DNA from: Chlorogloeopsis fritschii PCC 6912
Lineage (GTDB): Bacteria; Cyanobacteriota; Cyanobacteriia; Cyanobacteriales; Nostocaceae
Direction of reading: 5' to 3'
Assembly: GCF_000317285.1 (NCBI RefSeq)
Contig: NZ_AJLN01000116.1
Coordinates: 248,001 to 312,000, forward strand
DNA length: 64,000 nt
A program made the translations under genes and the position numbers. Numbering within the stretch: position 1 is the first letter of the stretch; every line of letters begins with the position of its first letter. The notes beneath the pieces were generated by a model that was given only the letters and a program-made list of their open reading frames with translations, was not told the DNA's origin and searched no databases. Below are positions 8,833 through 17,552 of the stretch, piece by piece.

Positions 8833-10311
8833 ATGGAACCAATTATCACATTACCCAACTACATTAATGGTCAGTGGTGTGCATCGGTAGCTACAGAATT
8901 TTTAGACGTAACCAACCCAGCAACAGCAGAAGTATTAGCTAAAGTTCCTCTGTCGCCTGCATCTGAGCTACATCAAGCTGTTAAAGCAGCAGCAGAAGCT
9001 TTTTTGACATGGCGTCGCACGCCACCTACAGAACGCGTGCAGTATTTGTTCAAACTTAAGAATCTATTAGAAGAACATTTTGAGGACTTATCCCGCACAA
9101 TTACCCAAGAATGCGGTAAGACTTTAGCTGAGTCGAAAGGCGAGATGCGCCGGGCGATTGAAAATGTGGAAGTCGCCTGTGGTATCCCCATGATGATGCA
9201 GGGAACGAATTTGGAAGATATTGCCAGGGGCATTGATGAAATCATGATTCGGCAACCTTTGGGAGTATGCGCGGTTATTGCTCCTTTCAACTTTCCGGGG
9301 ATGATTCCGTTTTGGTTTATGCCCTATGCCCTTGCCTGTGGCAACACCTATATCGTTAAACCATCGGAAAAAGTACCGTTAACGATGCAGAAAATCTTTC
9401 AGTTACTAGAAAAAACTGGATTACCCAAAGGTGTGGTGAATTTAGTTAATGGGGCAAAAGCAGCTGTTGATGCAATTTTAGATCATCCTCAAATTCGGGC
9501 AATAAGTTTTGTTGGTTCCACACCTGTAGCTAAATATATTTACAGTCGGGCAGCGGCAAATGGAAAGCGCGTGCAATGCCAAGGCGGGGCGAAAAATCCA
9601 ATTATTGTCTTACCAGATGCAGATATAGAAATGACTACCCGTATCGCTGCTGACAGTGCTTTTGGTTGTGCTGGGCAGCGTTGTTTAGCTGCTTCTTTTG
9701 CTGTCACAGTTGGGGAAGCACGGCACACATTTACAGAGGCGATCGCCGAAACAGCTAAAAAACGAGTCGTTGGTAATGGTTTAGATCCTGGTGTAGAAAT
9801 GGGGCCAGTTATTAATGCTCAAAGCAAGGTGAGAATTGAAGGCTTAATTAGAAAAGGAGCAAATGAAGGGGCAAGATTGCTAGTAGACGGTCGATATCCA
9901 AATATACCCGGTTATGAAGCAGGGAATTTTATTAAACCGACAATTTTGCAAGATGTCGATCCTGGCAGTGAACTTGCCCGTACAGAAATTTTTGGCCCTG
10001 TCTTAAGTTTGCTTCATGTAGATACCATAGATCAGGCAATTTCATTAGTGAATAGCGGTCAATACGGTAATATGGCTTGTTTATTCACTACTAGCGGTGC
10101 GGCGGCGCGTAAATTCCGGTATGAGGCTGAGGCTGGAAATATTGGTATCAACATTGGTGTTGCTGCGCCAATGGCATTTTTCCCTTTCAGTGGTTGGAAA
10201 GAAAGCTTTTTTGGTGATTTGCACGGACAGGGTAACCATGCAGTAGAGTTTTTTACTCAAACTAAAGTGGTGGTAGAACGCTGGCCTGGCGATTGGTCAC
10301 GTCAATTTTGA
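8833..10311 (+). CDS. mmsA: CoA-acylating methylmalonate-semialdehyde dehydrogenase family (MmsA-like)
   Basis: Aldehyde dehydrogenase of 492 residues. The start [11 protein letters not shown], the NAD-binding region [13 protein letters not shown] and KPSEKVPLT, and the catalytic Cys284 in GCAGQRCLA are hallmarks of the CoA-acylating methylmalonate/malonate semialdehyde dehydrogenases. The general-base glutamate of ordinary ALDHs is replaced, as expected for this class: the [15 protein letters not shown] segment takes the place of an ELGGK motif. The enzyme would oxidise the semialdehyde to acyl-CoA in valine, thymine or inositol breakdown. No other gene of those pathways is nearby, so the substrate is open. 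Its end overlaps the convergent DUF2087 gene by 10 bp. Confidence 0.92.
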   Translation: MEPIITLPNYINGQWCASVATEFLDVTNPATAEVLAKVPLSPASELHQAVKAAAEAFLTWRRTPPTERVQYLFKLKNLLEEHFEDLSRTITQECGKTLAESKGEMRRAIENVEVACGIPMMMQGTNLEDIARGIDEIMIRQPLGVCAVIAPFNFPGMIPFWFMPYALACGNTYIVKPSEKVPLTMQKIFQLLEKTGLPKGVVNLVNGAKAAVDAILDHPQIRAISFVGSTPVAKYIYSRAAANGKRVQCQGGAKNPIIVLPDADIEMTTRIAADSAFGCAGQRCLAASFAVTVGEARHTFTEAIAETAKKRVVGNGLDPGVEMGPVINAQSKVRIEGLIRKGANEGARLLVDGRYPNIPGYEAGNFIKPTILQDVDPGSELARTEIFGPVLSLLHVDTIDQAISLVNSGQYGNMACLFTTSGAAARKFRYEAEAGNIGINIGVAAPMAFFPFSGWKESFFGDLHGQGNHAVEFFTQTKVVVERWPGDWSRQF

Positions 10312-10589
10312 AGAGGATTGCACCAATAAGCAGAACCATCCCGCATTCTATTGATTAGTTTACTCTCAAATAATTCTCGTCGCAATAGAGCAGGATCGTT
10401 AAAGGTGTGATATTGATTCAGTAGGGCATTGACTTCTTTTTCTGTGTAGGTTACTCCAGGCTCAAATTTTGTTGCCAGGTACTCCAAAACTAGCTTTTGG
10501 AACTTGCCTCGATTTCGTTTCGAGGGCCATTCTTTCACGCGTCCTTGCTCATCTAGGTAGCTTTTGAGTTCTGCTAAGTAATCCATCAT
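10302..10589 (-). CDS. DUF2087-type small protein
   Basis: A 95-residue protein with the DUF2087 pattern: [27 protein letters not shown], then [27 protein letters not shown] and a short end after DGSAYW. In other bacteria this domain often follows an ArsR-type DNA-binding domain; here it stands alone. Its arrangement of helices suggests a winged-helix nucleic-acid-binding fold, which is an inference. Ten codon-level bases overlap the 3' end of the convergent mmsA gene. Confidence 0.8.
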   Translation of the reverse strand: MMDYLAELKSYLDEQGRVKEWPSKRNRGKFQKLVLEYLATKFEPGVTYTEKEVNALLNQYHTFNDPALLRRELFESKLINRMRDGSAYWCNPLQN

Positions 10590-10703
10590 TTATGTTAGAA
10601 CTTTGCAAAATCAATTTGGTGAATGTTCAAAACATATTAGAAAAAACACAATTTCGCATCCGCTGTTCTGAATATTAAGACTATTAGCTGACATATTCAT
10701 TCT

Positions 10704-11777
10704 ATGTTTGAATGGCTTCCTGAAAGAATTGAACAAGCACAGCAGGTTTTTCAAGAGTTCTCATTAGACTGGACGTTCATCCTAAATCCACCAGCAACAG
10801 AAACAGAGATTCGAGCTTGTGAGGAAGCTCTTGGTGTAACACTTCCACCTAGTTATCGGGAATTCTTGTTGCGTCACAACGGAGCTAATTTTTTTTGTAC
10901 TGACTTGGGCGAAACGTACGATCGCTCAATATGGGATGATTCTGGGCTGATTATTTATGGAACTGATAACCTCGTTGATTTCAATCAAGAAAAGCAAGAG
11001 ATATATACAGACGAAGAATGGGATTCGCTGATTGCTTTTTGCTATTTAGAGAGGATTGGAACTGGTGATTTCTGCGGACTCGATCCACAACAAAAAACCA
11101 ACTTGGAGTATGCAGTACTAGATTGTTTTCACGAACTTGCTCCAGCAGACTGGCGACAAGCGCGGATTGCCTCTTCCTTTGCAGATTGGTTAGCAAGAAT
11201 CTTTGACCAAGTAATCTTACACAAGAAATACCCAGAATACTGGTTTGAAGCAGAATCGTCATCATCGTTTTCACTTGCCGAAGAAACGCCAGACGCATTA
11301 AACAGACAGGGTATCAAAAAGGCTCACAGACACGACTATATAGGAGCAATTCGGGACTTTAACCGGGTACTTCTACTAGCTCCTAATCATCACGAAGCCT
11401 ATTATGAGCGGGGCAATGCATACTTTATTTTGGGTAATTATGAAGAAGCGATTAAAGACTTTACCCATGCTATTTGTTTCAATCCCCAGTCTGTGATTGC
11501 CTATAAGAAGCGAGGGCTTGTTCGTTCTGAACTTGGAGAATATCAGGGAGCGATTGAGGATTTTAATCAAGCTTTGCAGATTAGTCCCAGAGATGCTGAA
11601 ATCTACAATCATCGAGGGAATGCCCGCTCTCAGTTAGGAGATAGGCAAGGAGTTATGGAGGATTACCAGAAAGCTGCTGAACTTTTAGCTGAGGAAGAGA
11701 AGATAGTACAGCCAGAGTTTGTATTTTGTGATTATGAGGATATAACTACAGAAAGTTCGCAAAATATTCTGGAGTAA
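10704..11777 (+). CDS. SMI1/KNR4 domain protein with C-terminal TPR repeats
   Basis: A 357-residue two-part protein. Residues about 20-170 form an SMI1/KNR4 (SUKH) domain, shown by PPATETEIRACEEALGVTLPPSYREFLLRHNG. Residues about 195-335 hold three to four TPR units (HEAYYERGNAYFILGNYEEA, then AYKKRGLVRSELGEYQGA and further copies). SUKH proteins are often immunity factors against contact-dependent or polymorphic toxins; TPRs provide a binding surface. No toxin gene is adjacent, so an immunity role is only a possibility and a general scaffolding role is equally likely. The sequence SSSSF forms a short linker between the domains. Confidence 0.85.
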   Translation: MFEWLPERIEQAQQVFQEFSLDWTFILNPPATETEIRACEEALGVTLPPSYREFLLRHNGANFFCTDLGETYDRSIWDDSGLIIYGTDNLVDFNQEKQEIYTDEEWDSLIAFCYLERIGTGDFCGLDPQQKTNLEYAVLDCFHELAPADWRQARIASSFADWLARIFDQVILHKKYPEYWFEAESSSSFSLAEETPDALNRQGIKKAHRHDYIGAIRDFNRVLLLAPNHHEAYYERGNAYFILGNYEEAIKDFTHAICFNPQSVIAYKKRGLVRSELGEYQGAIEDFNQALQISPRDAEIYNHRGNARSQLGDRQGVMEDYQKAAELLAEEEKIVQPEFVFCDYEDITTESSQNILE

Positions 11778-11903
11778 ATACTTTGACGGTACTGTTCTTT
11801 GAAAACGCGATCGCCTAAATCGCCAAAATGACTCCAATCTCCATCTGGCACCCAAGTCAAGTAAAATTCGTCACTGTTGGCAATAGACTCATAGGAGAGA
11901 AAC

Positions 11904-12293
11904 GTGAAAACAAGACTTATTGCCAAAACACTGCTGACATCATTGGGTTTGTTCGTTTTACTTGCCCCGCAACGCACTCATGCTCAACTAGTACCACAAC
12001 CTTGGGTTTCGGTGGGTGGCAAAGATGGTGATGTTACCTATTCTATAGGTGCCAGGGCTTTTGATTGGGGTGCTGAGTTTGGAATCGGCCCTGATAGCGC
12101 TACTGGTGTAGATGTGCTAAGATTTTTGAGTTTGCCAATAGTTTCACCTTATGTAGGATTGGGTTACTATTCCGAAGATAAGGGTGTTGCAGTCTCTGGC
12201 GGAGTTCAGGTAGGCGCAAGTGATAACCTTTTTTTAGGTGTTGGTTACAACTCTGTTCGCGGTGTCAACGGACAATTAGGAATCAGATTCTGA
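11904..12293 (+). CDS. Small exported protein, possibly a short beta-barrel
   Basis: A 129-residue protein with a clear Sec signal peptide: KTR, then a hydrophobic core LLTSLGLFVLLAP, and a likely cleavage after THA near residue 27. The mature part of about 100 residues alternates Gly, aromatic and polar residues (GLGYYSEDKGVAVSGGVQV, FLGVGYNSVRG) and ends in an aromatic residue (GIRF). That resembles outer-membrane beta strands, but it is too short for a full 8-strand barrel of usual size. I do not recognise the family. GAGAG-like purine-rich bases at 11892-11900 provide the ribosome-binding site. Confidence 0.75.
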   Translation: MKTRLIAKTLLTSLGLFVLLAPQRTHAQLVPQPWVSVGGKDGDVTYSIGARAFDWGAEFGIGPDSATGVDVLRFLSLPIVSPYVGLGYYSEDKGVAVSGGVQVGASDNLFLGVGYNSVRGVNGQLGIRF

Positions 12294-13137
12294 CTATATA
12301 GTAGGGATGAGCGACTAGTAATCTGTCAACAAAAAAATAATTTGTTGAGGCTGACACACCAAACGCAGAGAATTTTTAATCCTGTAAAACTATTCTGAAC
12401 AGAGTACTAGAAACTAGGAAAGAGAAGATTAGCAACAATAAAATTGGCTAAATTTTTGCATAATTAGCAAAAAAAGCTCATCTTAACCTTATTCAGGCAA
12501 TGAATTGAGGTGTATCTCCCCTTACTGCTTCTTAACTAAAATTTTATATATTAGTCTAGACATAGTTAAATATAAAACTTTAATGTAAGTTGGGTTAAAG
12601 AACAAAACCCAACTTTTACAAAATTATGATGGGCAGAGCGTAAGCGCTACCTATACTACAAATACTTGTGCCAATCTACTTACAAATCTATTACTATGCT
12701 TACAAACATCAAGCACAAGCAAAGGGTTAGAGGGTAATCTGATTTAATTAGGTGTAGGATATTGACTATGTTTAAGTGATAGAGAAAACTATATTCCGCC
12801 ATCTCATCGCCAGCGATCGCTTACTTGCTGCTAATAATTCCTTTGTTTGGGGAGAAAATAAACTGCTGACTACTCACCTTGATTTTTTGAAATTTTAAGA
12901 GGTTTTTAAGATAATTTTAGGAAATTTTCTCATTATTAGATTACTAGCTTTTAATTAGCTTGCTTTCTAGCTATTTATTACTATTTTTCTAATTAATTGC
13001 CCCATCGGCCCTATTCAAGTAGTAGGATCGGCATATATAGGAATTTTAATGAATGGCAGTAATGCTTAATTCTGTTGAGCTATGGCGTTAAAGACACTGA
13101 AGGATATTAAGGTTATTTATTTAACAGGCATCTCTGT
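12294..13137. other. Long AT-rich intergenic region
   Basis: 844 bases before the WD40 gene without a supported reading frame. One hairpin is clear: AAGTTGGGTT (12587-12596) pairs with AACCCAACTT (12606-12615) around a 9-base loop. This is a common cyanobacterial intergenic palindrome. A HIP1 site lies near 12814. The rest is low-complexity AT-rich sequence. Confidence 0.5.
12587..12615. terminator. Hairpin, possible terminator
   Basis: Perfect 10-bp stem with a 9-base loop. There is only a weak T-rich tail, and it lies about 300 bp beyond the nearest upstream stop, so termination is uncertain. Confidence 0.3.
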
Positions 13138-15477
13138 ATGGAGCAAGGCTTAAGGTTATTACTTCAATTAGTACTAGAATTTGCACCTGTGATTGCAAGT
13201 TTAGTACAAAAAAGTAATGAAGTACGTCAAGAAACAAATAAAGATGAGTATCCCAGACATATTCAAGAAATCATTCATACTGTAAGTGGTGCTAGTCAAA
13301 AACTGAGTTTGTTGGGAGGATTTGAAGAAGAAAAAAACCAACGCAAAGAGCAACAAGAGTTAGCAGTTTTCTACCGTCAAACACAATTACAAATAGCAAC
13401 TCAAGAACAAGAAACAGCCCTCAAGTTACCAGAAGTAGAGAAAATATTTGATAGTTGGCCTTTGCGTTTATACCCTTCACAAATTCTAAATTCTGTCACG
13501 ACAGAACGCAAGCCACTCAAAATTTTCCTGGCTCCTCCTAAAGTGAAATTTGATAATTTTGATACTCGTCCGGAGGAAATTTATACAAATATAGAGTTAA
13601 TATTAGCGGAAGGATTACGAGATTTCCTTGGCAAGCATTACTCTCTACAAAATTTAGTTAGACCAACAGAATTTTTAGCAGGAGCTTGGGAGAGTAAGCG
13701 TTTTCATAGTGAATCAAGTATTAAGGCTCTGTTTGGAATTTTGAAAACAGAGCCTGTTTTGATTTTAGAGTCAGAAGCAGATGGAGATTATTTAAATTTC
13801 CGGATTGGTTATTGGGGAATTGAACAAGAACATTATTACTACAAAACAATTTCTCGCATACCTTATAGAGAAATTATTCAGCAGTCGGCAAAAAACCGTG
13901 CCTTAGAATGGAGAAAAATTAGAGATGAATTAATAGCTTTGGGAGAAAATCTGGAGGAAATCAACTATCTGGGTAGAGAAAATGCTATTAATTTAGCATT
14001 ATTGGAAAAGGAAGAAAAATGGAAAGCTAAGGGAATTGATGTTAGTAAGTTATCTTTGCAATATCAGGTTAATCGTCAAGATTTTGAACAACTTTGTCAG
14101 GTTTTAATTACTTGTCACTGTTTAGTTGCTGGCTGGGTAGCAGATGTTTATCACTTGGTTCATCATGATGTACCTCCCTTTTTACCAGATTTACTACCGA
14201 GTTTAATTAACAGTCCAGTTGATTTGCAATCACTGCAAGCGATCGCCGAAGGGTATCAACAAATTTACCAAGCTCTGGAAACAGAGCGTCGTGATTGGAT
14301 TCCAGAATTGGCTTTACAGTTAGCTCACAGTTTCTCTCACCTGAGCGATCGCTCTTTGGCTCGGCAACAACTAGAATATTCAATCAAAACATGGCTGCAA
14401 TTGCGACAAATAGGAGCAGTGCAAGTCAATAATCCACTCCAAATTATGCGATCGGCAGCCAGGATAGAAGACACTGAATATTTCCAAAAATTAAGAGAAT
14501 ATTTTGCAGCAATTGGTGATATTCAGGGTATTACCCAAGTTGAGGAAATCTTGTATGCGATCGCTAACTTGAAAATTAAACGCCAAGAAAATTATGCTTA
14601 TCTTAGCCATACCCTGAGTGGACATATTGGCAAAATTACATCTTTAGCAATTAGCCCAGATGGGCAAATTATAGTTAGTGGTAGTGCAGACAAAACAATT
14701 AAGCTATGGGATCTCAATACTGGTAAATCGATCCGTACTTTAAATGAAAATGTAGGAGAAGTGTCATCAGTGGCAATCAGCCCGGATGGGAATTTTCTCG
14801 CTATAGGTAGCTGTCAACACCCAAAAAGTAATGTCAAAGTCTGGCACCTCGCCACTGGTAAACTGCTGCACACTTTATTGGGACATCAAAAGCCAGTAAA
14901 CTTCGTTACTATCAGTCCAGATGGACTAATTCTTGCTAGCGGCAGTAATAAAATCAAAATTTGGAACCTGCATAAAGGCGATCGCATTTGTACCCTATGG
15001 CACGCTTCCTCAGTTCACGCTGCTGCCATCAGTGCTGATGGTTCAATCCTAGCCAGTGCCAGCAGTGATAGCAAAATTCGACTGTGGAACCCACGCACTG
15101 GAGAACCACTACGCACCCTCAGCGGGCATACGGGTGAAGTACACTCGGTTGCGATTCATCCCAATGGCAAGGTTCTCTTTAGCGGAAGTGCTGATAACAC
15201 GATCAAGATTTGGGATCTCGATAGTGGAAAAATGTTGCACACTTTTGCTGGGCATTCAGATGAAGTGAAATCAGTTACCATTAGCCCAGATGGGCAAACT
15301 CTCTTTAGCAGCAGTGCTGATAATGCAATTAAAATTTGGTGTTTGCAGTCAGGGGAATTGCTACAAACTCTGACTGGGCATTCAGGAACAGTAAATGCTA
15401 TTGCTGTTAGCCCAGATGGTAAATTTATCGTCAGTGGTAGTTCCGATCAAACAATCAAAATTTGGCAGGTAGTTTAA
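13138..15477 (+). CDS. WD40 protein with a large N-terminal domain of unknown function
   Basis: A 779-residue protein. Residues about 491-779 form seven WD40 repeats, each of the type HT-GH-x-VxSVAISPDG-ASGSxDxTIKIWD, enough for one complete seven-bladed propeller. The blade that carries HPKSNVKVWHL has a longer loop, and the fourth lacks the GH pair. The N-terminal 490 residues are not recognised. They start with a hydrophobic helix (LRLLLQLVLEFAPVIASLV), then a helical, charged region (KNQRKEQQEL), and then a mixed alpha/beta region with TRPEEIYTNIELILAEGL. No kinase, NACHT or protease motif was found. Related cyanobacterial WD40 proteins often carry conflict-system effector domains, so a sensor or effector role is possible but not shown. 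Confidence 0.85.
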   Translation: MEQGLRLLLQLVLEFAPVIASLVQKSNEVRQETNKDEYPRHIQEIIHTVSGASQKLSLLGGFEEEKNQRKEQQELAVFYRQTQLQIATQEQETALKLPEVEKIFDSWPLRLYPSQILNSVTTERKPLKIFLAPPKVKFDNFDTRPEEIYTNIELILAEGLRDFLGKHYSLQNLVRPTEFLAGAWESKRFHSESSIKALFGILKTEPVLILESEADGDYLNFRIGYWGIEQEHYYYKTISRIPYREIIQQSAKNRALEWRKIRDELIALGENLEEINYLGRENAINLALLEKEEKWKAKGIDVSKLSLQYQVNRQDFEQLCQVLITCHCLVAGWVADVYHLVHHDVPPFLPDLLPSLINSPVDLQSLQAIAEGYQQIYQALETERRDWIPELALQLAHSFSHLSDRSLARQQLEYSIKTWLQLRQIGAVQVNNPLQIMRSAARIEDTEYFQKLREYFAAIGDIQGITQVEEILYAIANLKIKRQENYAYLSHTLSGHIGKITSLAISPDGQIIVSGSADKTIKLWDLNTGKSIRTLNENVGEVSSVAISPDGNFLAIGSCQHPKSNVKVWHLATGKLLHTLLGHQKPVNFVTISPDGLILASGSNKIKIWNLHKGDRICTLWHASSVHAAAISADGSILASASSDSKIRLWNPRTGEPLRTLSGHTGEVHSVAIHPNGKVLFSGSADNTIKIWDLDSGKMLHTFAGHSDEVKSVTISPDGQTLFSSSADNAIKIWCLQSGELLQTLTGHSGTVNAIAVSPDGKFIVSGSSDQTIKIWQVV

Positions 15478-15740
15478 TTGCAAAGAAGTCAAAATATTTG
15501 CTTATGGAGAGTTACGTAAAATTATCCTCTAGTATTGCTATAGCTCGCTTTTATAAGTTTGGCATTAAAATTGGATGTAAAATGCAGCACCAAATACCAT
15601 GTTCTGCTGTTGCTTATACTCTAGACTGATAAGTTGGGTATTGATAGTGTTAAAAGTAATCAGAATATCTACCCTATTTTTAATTTCTAAAATTTCCGTA
15701 ACTTTAGTTAATTGAGAGATTTTTTTTCAAGAAACTCAAC

Positions 15741-15904
15741 TTACAGCGCTTTTCTGTAAGGTGGGCATTGCTCTCCAATATTTAAAATTTACTAAATAGG
15801 CTTTGACGGGCAATGCCCAACGCCAGTTGCTCCACTTGGGGAAACCCCAATACCGCACTGGCTCCCCTACAATTTGTGGTCTAATCATCTGAAAAGCACT
15901 GTAA
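15741..15904. mobile_element. MITE copy 1, carrying a nested 42-bp element
   Basis: 164 bp bounded by inverted repeats TTACAGCGCTTTTC and GAAAAGCACTGTAA. Taking TA as the duplicated target, the ends become CAGYGCTTTTC, as in IS630/Tc1-mariner-derived MITEs. An inner inverted repeat GGGCATTGC/GCAATGCCC encloses the core TCTCCAATATTTAAAATTT. A 42-bp palindromic element (15822-15863) interrupts it on the right. No transposase is encoded. It ends 35 bp before the DUF1326 start and may alter that promoter. Confidence 0.8.
15822..15863. repeat. 42-bp palindromic element inside MITE copy 1
   Basis: Begins GCCAGTTGCTCCACTTGGGG and ends CCGCACTGGC. GCCAGT and ACTGGC are inverted ends, and GGGG-AAA-CCCC forms a central hairpin. 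It has the same length and ends as the copies at 17489-17530 and 45761-45802. Confidence 0.75.
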
Positions 15905-15939
15905 TAAACTTCTAATTTAAAGAATAAGGAGACATAATC

Positions 15940-16545
15940 ATGGATGCGAAATGGAATCTTGCAGGCACGTATTTTGAGGCTTGCAATTGTGATGTCGCCT
16001 GCCCATGTGTTTTTTTGAGTTCGCCAACAGAAGGAGAATGCACGGTTTTGATTGGCTGGCATATTGATCGGGGTAATTTTGAGGATGTCTCCTTAGATGG
16101 GCTAAATGTTGCATTTGCTATCCACTCACCTGGTCACATGATGGAAGTAGAATGGAAAGTAGCTATTTACTTAGACGATCGCGCTACTCAAGCTCAAAAG
16201 GAAGCCTTAACCAAAATTTTCTCTGGGCAAGCAGGAGGGCATCCTGCAATTATGGCATCCCATGTGGGTGAAATTTTGGGTGTCAAAAGTGTAACTATTG
16301 ATTACCAAGCACAGGGAAAACGGCGAAGTTTGCAAATTCCCAACATTGCAGAAGCCGAGATCGAAGCGATCGCTGGGCAAGAGGGAACTGCTGTGATCGT
16401 AAACAATCATCCATTAGCGGTTGCTCCTAAACATCCAGCTGTAGTCTCAAAATCTAACCAGTTGAATTATCAAGACTATGACTTAGCGTGGAATATTTCA
16501 CAGAAGAATGGTTTCTTTTCGCCCTTCTCTTACCAAGCTTCCTAA
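15940..16545 (+). CDS. DUF1326 domain protein
   Basis: A 201-residue soluble protein of the DUF1326 family, recognised from WNLAGTYFEACNCDVACPC near the N-terminus. The paired cysteines CNCDVACPC look like a metal or thiol site. Later IHSPGHMMEVEW and ERQTQAQ-like helical parts follow; the second half ends with a short, less conserved tail. DUF1326 genes are commonly found next to DUF2182 membrane protein genes, as here. A joint role in metal handling is plausible but unproven. AAGGAG at about 15926-15931 is a good ribosome-binding site. Confidence 0.88.
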   Translation: MDAKWNLAGTYFEACNCDVACPCVFLSSPTEGECTVLIGWHIDRGNFEDVSLDGLNVAFAIHSPGHMMEVEWKVAIYLDDRATQAQKEALTKIFSGQAGGHPAIMASHVGEILGVKSVTIDYQAQGKRRSLQIPNIAEAEIEAIAGQEGTAVIVNNHPLAVAPKHPAVVSKSNQLNYQDYDLAWNISQKNGFFSPFSYQAS

Positions 16546-16553
16546 TTACAGTT

Positions 16554-17342
16554 ATGGTAAATAATCAACAAACACAGATAGAAGCTTTGCTCAAGCGAGA
16601 TCGTGCGATCGTACTCTTTGGTTTGGTTACTATCTCTGTTTTGGCGTGGATATATATACTGAGAATGGCATGGGGCATAAGGAATATGGATATGACAATA
16701 GGTATGCCCCATATGCACACCTGGGAAGCTTTTGATCTGGTGATGGTGTTTGTGATGTGGGCAGTGATGATGGTAGCGATGATGGTTCCCTCAGCATCAC
16801 CCATCGTTCTTGCTTTTGCTAAAATCTACCGCAAACGCCGTGAGTGCGATCGTCTTTTGGTACCAACTGGTGCTTTCCTGTTGGGATATCTAGTAATTTG
16901 GACAGGATTCAGTTTTTTGGTAACATTAGCACAATGGGGACTTCACTCTGCTGCCTTGCTTTCCCCAATGATGGTAAGCACAAGTCCCATCTTAGGTGGC
17001 TTACTACTTCTTTTTGCCGGCATTTTTCAGTTAACCCCCCTCAAACAAGCTTGTTTGTCTTACTGCCGATCTCCGATTGGGTTTCTGATGAGCGAGTGGC
17101 GAGAAGGAACTCAAGGTGCTTTTATGATGGGTTTCCGGCATGGTGGCTATTGTGTCGGCTGCTGCTGGGTTCTCATGCTGCTTTTATTTGTAACTGGAGT
17201 GATGAATCTCCTGTGGGTGGCAATTATTGCCGGATTTGTTTTGATAGAAAAAATGTTTCCTTTTGGAGTTTGGGTAAGTCGAGTTGCTGGATTGTTACTG
17301 ATTGGGTGGGGAATAAGTATGCTTTTACCGAGTTTAAGCTAA
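16554..17342 (+). CDS. DUF2182 integral membrane protein
   Basis: A 262-residue membrane protein with about six transmembrane helices. Recognisable family features are MPHMHTWEAFDLVMVFVMW, the methionine-rich MMVAMMVPSASP segment, and FRHGGYCVGCCWVLM near residue 195. The Met, His and Cys residues inside or beside helices suggest metal binding; the family is described as predicted metal-binding. I chose ATG 16554, 8 bp after the DUF1326 stop, because the longer frame (from 16488) would overlap that gene by 58 bp. The two genes probably form an operon. Confidence 0.87.
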   Translation: MVNNQQTQIEALLKRDRAIVLFGLVTISVLAWIYILRMAWGIRNMDMTIGMPHMHTWEAFDLVMVFVMWAVMMVAMMVPSASPIVLAFAKIYRKRRECDRLLVPTGAFLLGYLVIWTGFSFLVTLAQWGLHSAALLSPMMVSTSPILGGLLLLFAGIFQLTPLKQACLSYCRSPIGFLMSEWREGTQGAFMMGFRHGGYCVGCCWVLMLLLFVTGVMNLLWVAIIAGFVLIEKMFPFGVWVSRVAGLLLIGWGISMLLPSLS

Positions 17343-17552
17343 GGCAGGAGGCAGATGGCAGACGGCAGAAGGGAAGAAAGCTTTTTTATTTGCTATTGGT
17401 GAATGCAATTCATGAAGGCTTCTTATTAACAAAAATCAAGCGATCGCCTACAAAAACACCGCATAAACATCCTTTTACCTTCTGCCACGGCAGTTGCTAC
17501 AACGCGCTTAACCCGCAAGGGCGCACTGCCTCCTCTGCCATCTGCCTTTTAC
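17343..17552. other. Intergenic repeats between convergent genes
   Basis: The left part (17343-17380) is G-rich and repeats GGCAGA-like units. The right part (17520-17545) is C-rich on the plus strand, with CTGCC repeats. Both are G-rich in the sense of the gene they follow. The 42-bp element sits between them. Confidence 0.6.
17489..17530. repeat. 42-bp palindromic element (GGCAGT...ACTGCC)
   Basis: Starts GGCAGTTGCTACAACGCG and ends GGGCGCACTGCC. The ends are inverted repeats. In the interior, CTTAACCCGCAAGGGCGC matches the copy at 45761-45802 closely. Confidence 0.75.
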
